A stretch of 9,013 nucleotides of DNA from Micrococcaceae bacterium UBA6021 (GCA_002427975.1 DIZT01000063.1:4676-13688), one strand, 5' to 3'; shown: positions 1 to 5,387, counted from the first letter of the stretch. Program-made: numbers and translations. Notes: a model not told the origin generated them from the letters alone.

Positions 1-287
1 AGCGGCCCCTGGCGGTGATGTCACGGGAGGAATGGATCGCGGTGAGCGGACTGCTGGAGGCGGGTGCCGCCGTCGGACTTCTGATCCCGGGCACGCGCCG
101 TGCCACTGCCACCGCGGTGACTGCAATGTTCACCGTATTCCTGGCAGGCCACGTGGACGCCCTTCGCCGCGCCTATGGCCCCATGGGCTCTCCGGCGCAG
201 CACAAGGTGCACACCGTCAGGCTGCCGCTTCAGCTGCCGCTGATCCTGTGGGCCTGGAGCCTGCGGAAACCTGGACGACGGCAGTGA
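1..287 (+). CDS. DoxX-family membrane protein, 3' part only
   Basis: The reading frame is open from the window edge (first full codon at 3), so the gene begins upstream. The GTG at 15 and ATG at 18 are probably internal. About 94 residues are visible. They show a hydrophobic helix around the stretch LLEAGAAVGLLIPGTRR, a second around TAMFTVFLAGHVDAL, and a C-terminal segment VRLPLQLPLILWAW. The order helix, PxTRR turn, helix, then RLPLQ-x-PLxLWAW is typical of small DoxX-like four-helix inner-membrane proteins. The first helix is presumably outside the window. The biochemical role of most DoxX-like proteins is unknown. The stop overlaps the next start (GTGA at 284-287), so the gene is probably co-translated with the AzlC/AzlD pair. 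The family call is by pattern only. Confidence 0.7.
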   Translation, partial: RPLAVMSREEWIAVSGLLEAGAAVGLLIPGTRRATATAVTAMFTVFLAGHVDALRRAYGPMGSPAQHKVHTVRLPLQLPLILWAWSLRKPGRRQ

Positions 288-1051
288 AGCTGCTCCAGTC
301 CCCCGCCGTCCGGGTGGGAATCTCGATCAGTATTGCAACCGGGCTTTACGGGATTTCCTTCGGCGCACTCTCCGTCACGTCGGGGCTTGATTTCTGGCAG
401 ACCATGGCGCTCAGCCTCCTGCTGTTCAGCGGTGGTTCCCAATTCGCGTTTATCGGTGTGGTCGCAGGCGGAGGTTCCGGAATTGCGGCCATGAGTGCAG
501 CCACGCTCCTGGGCATGCGTAACGGCATCTACGGCATGCAGTTGAACGCTCTCCTGCATCCGACCGGCTGGCGGCGGTATGTTGCCGCGCAGGTCACCAT
601 TGACGAGTCGACAGCCACTAGCAGCGGGCAGAGCGATCCTGATGAACAACGGCGCGGTTTCTGGACAGCGGGCATAGGCATCTACGTGCTCTGGAACCTT
701 TTCACTGCCATAGGGGCCCTCGCGGGAAGCGGGTTGGGTGATCCCAAACAATGGGGCCTGGACGGTGCCGCAGTAGCCGCCTTCCTGGGGCTGCTGTGGC
801 CGCGGCTCAAAGGCCGGGAGCCGGCGGCAATTGCCGTGGTGTGCGCCCTGGCCACGGTGATGGCCGTGCCGTTCGTTCCCGCAGGCGTACCCATCCTGAT
901 TGCCGCCGTCGTAGCCGCGCTGATCGGCTGGTTCAGCCACGGGCGCAGTGACGAAGGTCTGGAACCGGATGTTGATCCCTACAAGGAGCACCACGGCCGC
1001 CGGGACACGCATCGGAACGGCCATGACCGGACAGGGCGGGCGGGCACATGA
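284..1051 (+). CDS. azlC: AzlC-family permease, large subunit of a branched-chain amino-acid exporter
   Basis: AzlC (YgaZ-type) proteins form a two-subunit inner-membrane exporter with AzlD (YgaH) for branched-chain or related amino acids. The 255-residue product carries family landmarks: GLYGISFGALSV (about 20-31), a TMALSLLLFSGGSQFAF segment (40-56), GMRNGIYGMQLN (77-88), and helices around 127-148, 163-172, 181-197 and 201-217. I chose GTG 284 because family similarity starts with the first residues. The open frame does extend upstream to 32, but that part is out-of-frame DoxX coding sequence. The start overlaps the DoxX stop, and the stop overlaps azlD (ATGA at 1048-1051). No good Shine-Dalgarno is visible, so translation is probably coupled. 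An odd point is a polar tail from about residue 220, rich in Asp, His and Arg. Substrate is inferred from family only. Confidence 0.88.
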   Translation: MKLLQSPAVRVGISISIATGLYGISFGALSVTSGLDFWQTMALSLLLFSGGSQFAFIGVVAGGGSGIAAMSAATLLGMRNGIYGMQLNALLHPTGWRRYVAAQVTIDESTATSSGQSDPDEQRRGFWTAGIGIYVLWNLFTAIGALAGSGLGDPKQWGLDGAAVAAFLGLLWPRLKGREPAAIAVVCALATVMAVPFVPAGVPILIAAVVAALIGWFSHGRSDEGLEPDVDPYKEHHGRRDTHRNGHDRTGRAGT

Positions 1052-1359
1052 ACCTCTGGATCTGGCTATTGCTGGCGTGTGCCCTTGCCTATGCGTGGAA
1101 GCTGGTGGGCTATTTTGTCCCCGCGAAGCTGCTGAAGGACCCCCGGATGTCGCGTGTTGCCGGCACCATGACCATCGGACTTCTGGCATCCCTGACCATC
1201 GTCAACACTGTGGCATCCGGCCAAACCCTGGCCGCCGACGCGCGGCTGGGGGCCCTCGCTGCTGGCGCCGTCGCGTTGGCTTTCCGGGCCCCCTTCCTGG
1301 TGGTCGTTGTGGTGGGCGCCGGTACCGCAGCACTGCTGCGGCTGATCGGTTGGAACTGA
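1048..1359 (+). CDS. azlD: AzlD-family small subunit of the amino-acid exporter
   Basis: This 103-residue, very hydrophobic protein has four likely membrane helices (about 4-24, 38-56, 66-80 and 81-100). Length and position directly after azlC match AzlD/YgaH, the partner needed for export of branched-chain amino acids. The sequence LLKDPRMSRVAGTMTIGLLASL fits the family pattern of a short loop between helices 1 and 2. The C-terminal helix pair contains FRAPFLVVVVVGAGTAALLRL. The ATG sits inside the azlC stop (ATGA), which indicates translational coupling and equal subunit supply. No regulator of the Lrp/AsnC type is in view; if one exists it lies upstream of the window. The call is strong because both subunits are adjacent in the usual order. 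Confidence 0.87.
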   Translation: MNLWIWLLLACALAYAWKLVGYFVPAKLLKDPRMSRVAGTMTIGLLASLTIVNTVASGQTLAADARLGALAAGAVALAFRAPFLVVVVVGAGTAALLRLIGWN

Positions 1360-1468
1360 CCGACTCCCTGATGAAGCCGACGCCGGACCACTGGTGGGGC
1401 GGCTCACATGCGCTGTAGCATGGTGCTGGCTATGCAGTTGGCCGTGGAAACCCGTGAGAGCGCTGACC

Positions 1469-1729
1469 ATGGACACAAGACTGCACGTAGCCGTTGCGAC
1501 ACCCGGCAGAACTCGCCGTCCGGCACCCTATGGATGGCGTGCCGGGTTGCCGATCAAACGCTTCTTTACCCGGTTTCGGTCCTTGGCCGACCTGCCGCCG
1601 GAGGACCTGGACGCACTCTCCGAGCGGATAAAACTGGCTCTGGACGTGAGTCGGGAAGCGAACATCACCGCCCTGCACGCGGCGGTACGCGCCGAACTTC
1701 GAAGCCGGGAAACGGAACCAGACGAATAA
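1469..1729 (+). CDS. Small protein of unknown function, 86 residues
   Basis: I do not recognise a family. The likely start is ATG 1469 (MDTRLHVAVATPG); the frame is open from 1394, but the upstream residues (Cys/Trp-rich) do not look like protein. The first 40 residues are basic and proline-rich (RTRRPAPYGWRAGLPIKRF). The second half is a predicted amphipathic helical segment beginning SLADLPPEDLDALSERIKLA, with a charged C-terminus ending ETEPDE. There is no signal peptide or membrane helix, so the product is probably cytoplasmic. The Shine-Dalgarno is weak (GTGAGAG near 1454). A TAGCAT hexamer at 1416-1421 could be the -10 box of its promoter. It lies 109 bases after azlD and 57 before the next small gene, so it may share a transcript with the latter. 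A competing frame (1408-1785) was judged a shadow. Confidence 0.6.
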   Translation: MDTRLHVAVATPGRTRRPAPYGWRAGLPIKRFFTRFRSLADLPPEDLDALSERIKLALDVSREANITALHAAVRAELRSRETEPDE

Positions 1730-1786
1730 TGGCCGGTGCGAATGTCGGCGTGATGCGGGCCGCACCGCCCAAAGGAGCCACCTAAG

Positions 1787-2125
1787 ATGAACGAACTGCC
1801 AGAGCCCAACGAACCGGATCCGGACAACGGAACCGACCCCCAGGGGGCGGACCCGAAGCCGCGGCCGGTGTACGACACAACTGTCTCCGAATCGACCCGG
1901 GAGTTGCGGGATACTTCCCGCCGCCGCCGTGACTCCGAGGAGAAGCTGCAGCAGCACCTCACGGAGGCAAAGGAGCACGTGCCTCATCACTACGATCATG
2001 AGCTGCACAAGCACGACCAGGAGCACCGGACTGCGGATGCGGGGGCGGGCGCGGATGGGAAGGACAACGCCGGTCCCCAAGACGCCGCGACTCAAGAAAA
2101 AGGCCCCGAAGGCCACGCAGGCTGA
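1787..2125 (+). CDS. Hydrophilic histidine-cluster protein of unknown function, 112 residues
   Basis: A strong Shine-Dalgarno (AAAGGAG at 1771-1777) precedes ATG 1787, which supports a real gene. The product has no hydrophobic segment and is almost wholly charged or polar, so it is probably intrinsically disordered in large part. In order: an acidic Pro/Asp/Asn-rich N-terminus (1-28), an Arg-rich patch RDTSRRRRDSEEKLQQHL (41-58) likely to be helical, a histidine cluster at about 64-80 with seven His residues spaced one to four apart, and a Gly/Ala/Asp-rich tail. The His cluster could bind a metal ion, but no known metal-chaperone motif is present. It converges with the minus-strand gene ending at 2198. 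I do not recognise a family and assign no function. Confidence 0.65.
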   Translation: MNELPEPNEPDPDNGTDPQGADPKPRPVYDTTVSESTRELRDTSRRRRDSEEKLQQHLTEAKEHVPHHYDHELHKHDQEHRTADAGAGADGKDNAGPQDAATQEKGPEGHAG

Positions 2126-2197
2126 ACGCGGCTATTCAACGTCGGTTCAGCGGTGCCCCTCAGGGCCCGGGCAGACAGGGTCCGGTCAGGCTGTAGG
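2126..2197. other. Convergent intergenic gap
   Basis: This 72-base gap separates two converging genes. It contains a short GCCC-CTCA-GGGC hairpin (2155-2166), alternatively pairing TGCCC (2154-2158) with GGGCA (2169-2173), and an 8-base direct repeat GGTCAGGC (2184-2191 and 2196-2203). Neither hairpin is strong and no T-run follows, so it is only a weak terminator candidate. Confidence 0.3.
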
Positions 2198-2416
2198 TCA
2201 GGCCGTTTGTTCAGCCTCTGGCGCCCCGGACCGGCGGGTGCTTTCTTCGACGGCAAACTCGTACCACGCCTGCGCGCCGAATTCCGGAGCGGGCGTGTCG
2301 AGGTTTTGGTAGAGGGCATCCAGCAGGTCGGCCAGCTCTTCGGCTGCCAGCGAGGGAAGGATCTTCTCCGGCCCGCGGGGGTCCCGGATGACCTGGGCCA
2401 GCTTCGCGTGGTTCAT
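2198..2416 (-). CDS. Small acidic protein of unknown function, 72 residues
   Basis: The start is taken as ATG at 2416 (MNHAKLAQVIRDPRG); the frame stays open up to 2503, but the upstream residues are low-quality translation of the leader region. The product looks like a compact helical protein: a KILPSLAAEELADLLDALYQ segment (about 19-38), then a Trp/Tyr-containing stretch AQAWYEFAVEES, and a polar tail EAEQTA. It has no membrane helix or signal peptide. No Shine-Dalgarno precedes this ATG. Instead the start overlaps the TGA of a 15-codon leader ORF (ATGA at 2416-2413) that has an excellent Shine-Dalgarno, so translation is probably coupled to the leader. I do not recognise a family. Confidence 0.6.
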   Translation of the reverse strand: MNHAKLAQVIRDPRGPEKILPSLAAEELADLLDALYQNLDTPAPEFGAQAWYEFAVEESTRRSGAPEAEQTA

Positions 2417-2460
2417 CGAAGAATGACGGGGCCGGATTGAATGCGCAGGACGTGGTTCAT
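2413..2460 (-). CDS. 15-codon leader ORF, translationally coupled to the 72-residue gene
   Basis: On the minus strand, ATG at 2460 opens a 15-codon frame (MNHVLRIQSGPVILR) that ends in TGA at 2415-2413, sharing ATGA with the downstream start. A near-ideal Shine-Dalgarno, AGAGGAG, lies 5 bases before the ATG, far better than anything before the main ORF. The first ten bases of the leader ORF and of the main ORF are identical (ATGAACCACG), 44 bases apart. The peptide is basic and shows no run of one amino acid, so classic amino-acid attenuation is not suggested. It could be a regulatory leader peptide or a small protein in its own right. It is too short for normal gene prediction. Confidence 0.55.
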   Translation of the reverse strand: MNHVLRIQSGPVILR

Positions 2461-2465
2461 TAATG

Positions 2466-2485
2466 CTCCTCTGATAAAGCAGAGG
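2466..2485 (-). promoter_or_regulatory. Hairpin that sequesters the leader-ORF ribosome binding site
   Basis: In the minus-strand transcript, CCTCTG (2485-2480) can pair perfectly with CAGAGG (2473-2468) around a 6-base loop (CTTTAT). The 3' arm contains most of the AGAGGAG Shine-Dalgarno (2472-2466) that serves ATG 2460. Folding would therefore hide the ribosome binding site. A six-pair stem is modest and could breathe with temperature or be bound by a protein or RNA. Known RNA thermometers and translational operators use this logic, but no specific family is recognised here. Confidence 0.45.
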
Positions 2486-2506
2486 CTGGCTGCCTAACCC
2501 CACCTG

Positions 2507-2535
2507 AGTCTAATCCAACGTTTTGACGCTCACAA
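2507..2535 (-). promoter_or_regulatory. Probable promoter of the leader ORF and 72-residue gene
   Basis: Reading the minus strand, TTGTGA (2535-2530) is followed after exactly 17 bases by TAGACT (2512-2507). These fit -35 and -10 boxes of a housekeeping sigma factor (TTGACA and TANNNT). Transcription would begin near 2500 and give a leader of about 40 bases that contains the Shine-Dalgarno hairpin, with ATG 2460 as the first well-placed start. Confidence 0.5.
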
Positions 2536-2563
2536 TGGCGCGGCACGGTGGTGTTTTCGGCGT

Positions 2564-2578
2564 TGACGCCCGGCGTCA
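2564..2578 (-). terminator. Short GC-rich hairpin over the TetR-gene stop codon
   Basis: TGACGCC (2564-2570) and GGCGTCA (2572-2578) are perfect inverted copies around one base, giving a stem of at least six pairs. The TetR stop codon (2578-2576 on the minus strand) lies inside the stem. No T-run follows on either strand, so it is at best a weak or Rho-assisted terminator. Confidence 0.3.
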
Positions 2579-3211
2579 GGCGAACTGGGGCCCCTGTAAC
2601 TGCGGGGCGGGCAGCGGCACGTGCGCGGGCAGGGGACGGCGGGGCCGCTCAGTGCGGATGGCGTCTTCGATCAGTGCCAGAGGGCGGCGCCAGGCATCAG
2701 AGCCAGGTTCCATGGTGTCCACCACGCCGATCAGCATGGCGAGCAGGCGGAACATGTCAGTCATGGAAATATCGGAACGCAGCGTGCCTTGACCTTGGCC
2801 GCGGGCCAGCAGGACGCTGATGGAATCCATGAGAGAGCCGGTGATCCCGGTGAGGAGCTCGCGGCGGCCCGCTACGGCGTCCAGCAGATTGGCATCAGCG
2901 CTGGCGGCGGCCATGATGGCTTCAAGGACGCGCAGCAGCCCAGCCGTTGCATCGATGTCTGCCAACGCGTCCGCCATCACGGGGTCCACGGTCTCCCGGA
3001 GTTGCCGGTTGAGGGCGGCCAGGACCAGCTCCTCCTTGTCAGCGAAGTTCCGGAACAGGGTGGCCGGGCCAACGCCCGCGGTCATTGCGATGGTCTGGAG
3101 GGGAACCTCGGGGCCATGCTCGCGGAAACATTGGCGCGCGGCCAGGATGATCTTGTCCACGTTCCGGGCAGCGTCTGCGCGTAGTGGCTTGCGGACGACA
3201 GCAATGCTCAT
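2576..3211 (-). CDS. TetR/AcrR-family transcriptional regulator
   Basis: The 211-residue product is a typical one-domain-pair repressor. The N-terminal DNA-binding domain spans about 15-62, starting with the helix NVDKIILAARQCFREHGP. Its helix-turn-helix is VPLQTIAMTAGVGPATLFRNF (37-57), followed by the family DKEEL segment. The C-terminal ligand domain is helical and resembles the SbtR-like group of TetR proteins (GLLRVLEAIMAAA, then RLLAMLIGVVDTM). The last 25 residues are an unusual proline-rich tail ending QLQGPQFA. TAACCT at 3223-3218 lies six bases before the ATG, which suggests a leaderless transcript. The gene diverges from the thiamine-binding protein gene. The 120-base gap holds no clear long operator, only GACG-N6-CGTC (3273-3286). 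Ligand and targets cannot be deduced. Confidence 0.88.
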   Translation of the reverse strand: MSIAVVRKPLRADAARNVDKIILAARQCFREHGPEVPLQTIAMTAGVGPATLFRNFADKEELVLAALNRQLRETVDPVMADALADIDATAGLLRVLEAIMAAASADANLLDAVAGRRELLTGITGSLMDSISVLLARGQGQGTLRSDISMTDMFRLLAMLIGVVDTMEPGSDAWRRPLALIEDAIRTERPRRPLPAHVPLPAPQLQGPQFA

Positions 3212-3217
3212 TCGTTC

Positions 3218-3223
3218 AGGTTA
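3218..3223 (-). promoter_or_regulatory. Candidate -10 box for the TetR gene (leaderless)
   Basis: TAACCT on the minus strand ends six bases before the ATG at 3211. That places the start of transcription at or next to the A of the start codon. No convincing -35 box is seen and no Shine-Dalgarno is present. Confidence 0.4.
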
Positions 3224-3319
3224 GCAACGCGGCAGGCAGCCATCATGGTTACCGGAGGGTAGGCGGCTATGTGACGTTTTGCCGTCCCCCGGGGCCGCAC
3301 TACGTGGCCGGCAGCATGA

Positions 3320-3325
3320 CAGAAT
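3320..3325 (+). promoter_or_regulatory. Candidate -10 box for the thiamine-binding protein gene (leaderless)
   Basis: CAGAAT keeps the key A and final T of the TANNNT pattern and ends six bases before ATG 3332. No Shine-Dalgarno is visible, which fits a leaderless message. The -35 region is not recognisable. Confidence 0.35.
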
Positions 3326-3331
3326 TGCCCT

Positions 3332-3655
3332 ATGTTGCTTGCATTTTCAGTCGCCCCGTCCGGTACGCCCGCCGGGGGATCGCGTCCCACCGACGCTTCA
3401 GTGCACGACGCCGTCGCGGCCGCCGTGCGGATCGTCCGGGAGTCGGGACTGCCCAACCAGACGGATTCAATGTTCACCACCATCGAGGGCGAATGGGACG
3501 AGGTGTTCGACGTCGTCAAGCGCGCCACCGAAGCCGTGGGCAAGTTTGGCAGCCGTGTCTCACTGGTCATCAAGGCAGATATCCGGCCTGGCTATTCCGG
3601 TGAGCTCAGCGCCAAGGTTGACCGCCTCGAAGAGGCCCTCTCAGACGGGTCCTGA
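3332..3655 (+). CDS. Thiamine-binding protein, MTH1187/DUF77 family
   Basis: This 107-residue cytoplasmic protein matches the small ferredoxin-fold family formerly called DUF77, members of which bind thiamine. Visible landmarks are an N-terminal strand MLLAFSVAPSG, a helix SVHDAVAAAVRIVRESGL (23-40), the family core NQTDSMFTTIEGEWDEVFDV (42-61), and a strand RVSLVIKADIRPG (75-87). The length equals the family norm of about 100 residues. In place of the common GP-M-T-IEG pattern it has the variant TDSMFTTIEG. Members are thought to bind free thiamine or act as accessory factors to thiamine transport or salvage; no thiamine gene or TPP riboswitch is visible nearby. It appears to be a single gene with its own leaderless promoter. 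The ATG at 3332 is the only sensible start. Confidence 0.83.
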   Translation: MLLAFSVAPSGTPAGGSRPTDASVHDAVAAAVRIVRESGLPNQTDSMFTTIEGEWDEVFDVVKRATEAVGKFGSRVSLVIKADIRPGYSGELSAKVDRLEEALSDGS

Positions 3656-3847
3656 CAGCTGAAGGGGCCTACCCCGCCAACCCTGTCACGCCACGCATTC
3701 TTTTGGCGCCTGCCAAGCTCCGCCCCTGCGTCAATTCAAGAATGTGATCCGTAGGCCGGGCCAAAAGCCTGCGCCGCGTGACGCCGCACCTACGGTTCCT
3801 GGCCCGCGGTCCTGGACCGGCGCGTGCCTGCGTGCCAGACTGTGGCC
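3656..3847. other. Intergenic region with weak hairpins
   Basis: About 190 bases lie between two plus-strand genes. TGACAG (3653-3658) and CTGTCA (3683-3688) flank an inner GGGG/CCCC pair (3664-3667 and 3672-3675), and TTGGC/GCCAA (3703-3707 and 3712-3716) form a small second stem after a TTTT run. These may terminate the upstream gene, but none is a clear intrinsic terminator. The 3' end holds the candidate -10 box for the methyltransferase gene. Confidence 0.3.
3836..3841 (+). promoter_or_regulatory. Candidate -10 box for the O-methyltransferase gene (leaderless)
   Basis: CAGACT ends six bases before ATG 3848, the same geometry as at 3320-3332. No Shine-Dalgarno precedes the ATG. This spacing is also the main reason for preferring ATG 3848 to the in-frame ATG at 3824. 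Confidence 0.35.
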
Positions 3848-4525
3848 ATGTTTGAGCACAGGACCCAGCCAGGGTGGGTGGCAGTGGAAGACTTCCTCGC
3901 AACAACCGTGGTGCATCCCGACGATGCGCTCAAGCAGGCGGTGCGCTCCGCCGTCGACGCCGGGATGCCGCCCATCGAAGTGACGCCCAACGCCGGCAAG
4001 CTGCTCAAGCTCCTGGTCCAGTTGTCCGGCGCCCGGCGGGTGCTGGAAATCGGCACGCTGGCCGGGTTCAGCACCATCTGGATGGCGCAGGGGCTTCCCG
4101 ACGACGGCCGGCTGGTCACGTGCGAATTCCTCACCAAACATGCGGACATCGCCAAGGCAAATGTGGAGGCTGCCGGGTTGGGGGACAAAGTTGAGGTCCG
4201 GGTGGGTGCCGCACTGGACACCCTGGCCGCGCTGCAGGCGGAGGGCCAGGAACCCTTCGATTTTGTGTTCATCGATGCGGACAAGGAAAACGACGCCGCC
4301 TACCTTGAATGGGCCGTCCGCCTGGGCAGGCCGGGAACCACCGTGGTGCTGGACAATGCCGTGTGGGAGGGCGCGGTGCTGGATCCTTCCATGGACCAGG
4401 TCAACGCGCCCGGGATCATCAGCGCACTGGAACTGCTGGGCCACCATCCGCAGCTCGACGCCACAGTGATCCAGACGGTCGGCTCCAAAGGCTGGGACGG
4501 GTTCGCACTGGCACGCGTTCGCTGA
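3848..4525 (+). CDS. Class I SAM-dependent O-methyltransferase (family 3, CCoAOMT/COMT-like)
   Basis: The 225-residue product transfers a methyl group from S-adenosylmethionine, probably to a catechol-like or other hydroxylated small molecule. The SAM-binding motif I is RVLEIGTLAGFSTIWMA (64-80), with an acidic residue after strand 2 (TCEF, 91-94). Metal-dependent members use Asp in the FIDADK motif (here Asp143) and an Asp-Asn pair (here Asp169-Asn170 in VVLDNAVW). All three are present, so the enzyme should be Mg-dependent and active. The N-terminal TPNAGKLLKLLVQLSGA segment is also typical. The length equals that of bacterial family 3 enzymes (about 220). ATG 3848 gives this length; the in-frame ATG 3824 adds eight unlikely residues. 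No neighbour points to a substrate. Confidence 0.9.
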   Translation: MFEHRTQPGWVAVEDFLATTVVHPDDALKQAVRSAVDAGMPPIEVTPNAGKLLKLLVQLSGARRVLEIGTLAGFSTIWMAQGLPDDGRLVTCEFLTKHADIAKANVEAAGLGDKVEVRVGAALDTLAALQAEGQEPFDFVFIDADKENDAAYLEWAVRLGRPGTTVVLDNAVWEGAVLDPSMDQVNAPGIISALELLGHHPQLDATVIQTVGSKGWDGFALARVR

Positions 4526-4566
4526 CCAACTCACAACGTGAGGGGGCCGACGACGACTGGGGGGAC

Positions 4567-4590
4567 TGGCCTCGGTCTCAGATGAGGCCA
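4567..4590 (+). terminator. Hairpin downstream of the O-methyltransferase gene
   Basis: TGGCCTC (4567-4573) and GAGGCCA (4584-4590) are perfect seven-base inverted repeats around a ten-base loop, 41 bases after the stop codon. No T-run follows, so termination might be Rho-dependent or the stem may simply protect the 3' end. Confidence 0.4.
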
Positions 4591-4721
4591 CCTCGCCGCC
4601 GACCCCGCCTGACACCCGGGACGTCAAGGACCCGGGAAACGTGAAGGAATCTGCTGATATTGATTTTCCTCCAAGTGGCGGGCCCTGCCTAGTCCCACTC
4701 CGCAGCGACTCTGGCCGCAAG

Positions 4722-4741
4722 ATAGTAAGTACGGTTACTAT
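4722..4741. promoter_or_regulatory. AT-rich palindrome, likely operator
   Basis: ATAGTAA (4722-4728) and TTACTAT (4735-4741) are perfect inverted repeats around the six bases GTACGG. It is a dyad of AT-rich arms in a GC-rich genome, 101 bases before the start of the coiled-coil protein gene. The right arm contains TACTAT (4736-4741), which could be a -10 box. A dimeric regulator bound here would then cover the promoter. The stem is too AT-rich and lacks a tail to be a terminator. No known regulator is assigned. Confidence 0.5.
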
Positions 4742-4842
4742 TAGGAGTCGGGTACCGAGGTCAACTGGGATGCAAACAGGTCCGAAGCGCCTGTCACTGC
4801 AGCATCGCTGAGGCCCCGTCACAACGAAGTGGAAAGAAGTGG

Positions 4843-5322
4843 ATGGTTTTGGACACAACAACGTGGGTGTGGGTGATTGTTGCCATCGTCGTGGTGGTTC
4901 TGATTGTGCTGCTGCTGGTGACCGGGAGTCGCCGTCGGGCCATACAGCAGAAGCGGGACGAATCGCACCGCGAAAAGGCCGCCGAGATACGTCGGAATGC
5001 CGGGGATGTCGAGCTCGATGCGCGTGAAAACGAAGCCCGGGCGAGCCGCGCACGCGCCGACGCCGAGCAGGCTCAGGTCGATGCCTCGCGGCTGAAGCAG
5101 GAAGCCGAACAGAAGGCCGGCGACGCCAGGTCTCTCCGGGAGGACGTGGCCGAGCGCACGCAGAAAGCCGACGCACTAGACCCGGACACGCACCCGGCCC
5201 CCGACACGCATCCGGACCCGGATACGCATCCGGACGGCGAGGTTCGCGCGGATGCCACCCGCTCTGAGGAACTTGCGCCGGACACCGGGCGGGCAGATCG
5301 GGAAAAACCGATTTCAAGCTAG
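4843..5322 (+). CDS. One-helix membrane-anchored coiled-coil protein of unknown function
   Basis: The 159-residue protein begins MVLDTTTW, then has a single strong membrane helix (about 9-27, VWVIVAIVVVVLIVLLLVT) followed by a basic stop-transfer patch SRRRAIQQKR. Residues about 38-110 are a long Ala/Glu/Arg/Gln-rich heptad region, ending DVAERTQKADALD, that should form a coiled coil in the cytoplasm. Next comes three copies of PDTHPx (114-131) and an acidic tail. Actinobacteria often encode such TTTW-helix-coiled-coil proteins; their role is unknown, and some sit near stress genes. ATG 4843 is preceded by GGAAAG. A palindrome 101 bases upstream may control it. The layout suggests an envelope-associated structural or stress protein, but that is inference. 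Confidence 0.7.
   Translation: MVLDTTTWVWVIVAIVVVVLIVLLLVTGSRRRAIQQKRDESHREKAAEIRRNAGDVELDARENEARASRARADAEQAQVDASRLKQEAEQKAGDARSLREDVAERTQKADALDPDTHPAPDTHPDPDTHPDGEVRADATRSEELAPDTGRADREKPISS
5182..5235 (+). repeat. Three tandem 18-base repeats encoding PDTHPx
   Basis: Three consecutive 18-base units (5182-5199, 5200-5217, 5218-5235) differ from one another at only a few bases and encode PDTHPA, PDTHPD and PDTHPD in frame. The low divergence suggests recent expansion and possible length variation between strains. Confidence 0.8.
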
Positions 5323-5387
5323 AGAGGGTCCCGGCCGCGGGCTCAGTGGCTGTGCCGGGGCTGAACCGCTGACGCAGGGCGGTCAAC

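Larger units (their letters stand above)
4526..4842. other. Intergenic region of 317 bases
   Basis: No gene is convincing here. From left to right it holds a small CTCAC-AAC-GTGAG stem (4530-4542), a better TGGCCTC/GAGGCCA stem (4567-4590), a repeated ACCCGGGA pair near 4615-4640, an AT-rich stretch, and the palindrome at 4722-4741. A GTG frame of 57 codons from 4640 has a poor composition and was not accepted. Base composition falls noticeably around 4640-4745. Confidence 0.5.

Noticed and set aside
32..283. Long N-terminal extension of the AzlC reading frame
   Set aside because: It is the DoxX gene read in another frame; its Arg/Gly/His-rich translation is unlike AzlC, and similarity begins right after GTG 284.
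1408..1785. Open frame of 125 codons on the plus strand
   Set aside because: It overlaps the better 86-residue frame, has a Ser/Arg/Gly-rich random composition and no good Shine-Dalgarno.
2198..2503. A frameshift joining the leader ORF and the 72-residue ORF into one gene
   Set aside because: The ATGA overlap, the separate strong Shine-Dalgarno and the implausible residues upstream of 2416 in the main frame favour two adjacent ORFs over a broken gene.
3273..3286. GACG-N6-CGTC dyad between the TetR and thiamine-binding genes as a TetR operator
   Set aside because: Four-base arms are too short to support an operator call in GC-rich DNA without comparison to relatives.
4640..4813. GTG frame of about 57 codons in the 317-base gap
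   Set aside because: Its codon use is unlike the neighbours, it has no convincing Shine-Dalgarno, and it runs through the palindrome.
5323..5340. CCCG/CGGG stem after the coiled-coil gene as a terminator
   Set aside because: Only four pairs with no T-run; common by chance at this GC content.
3731..5386. Very long minus-strand open frame (551 codons)
   Set aside because: It lies antisense to the O-methyltransferase and coiled-coil genes and across a gap; its composition (Arg, Pro, His) is that of a GC-rich shadow frame.
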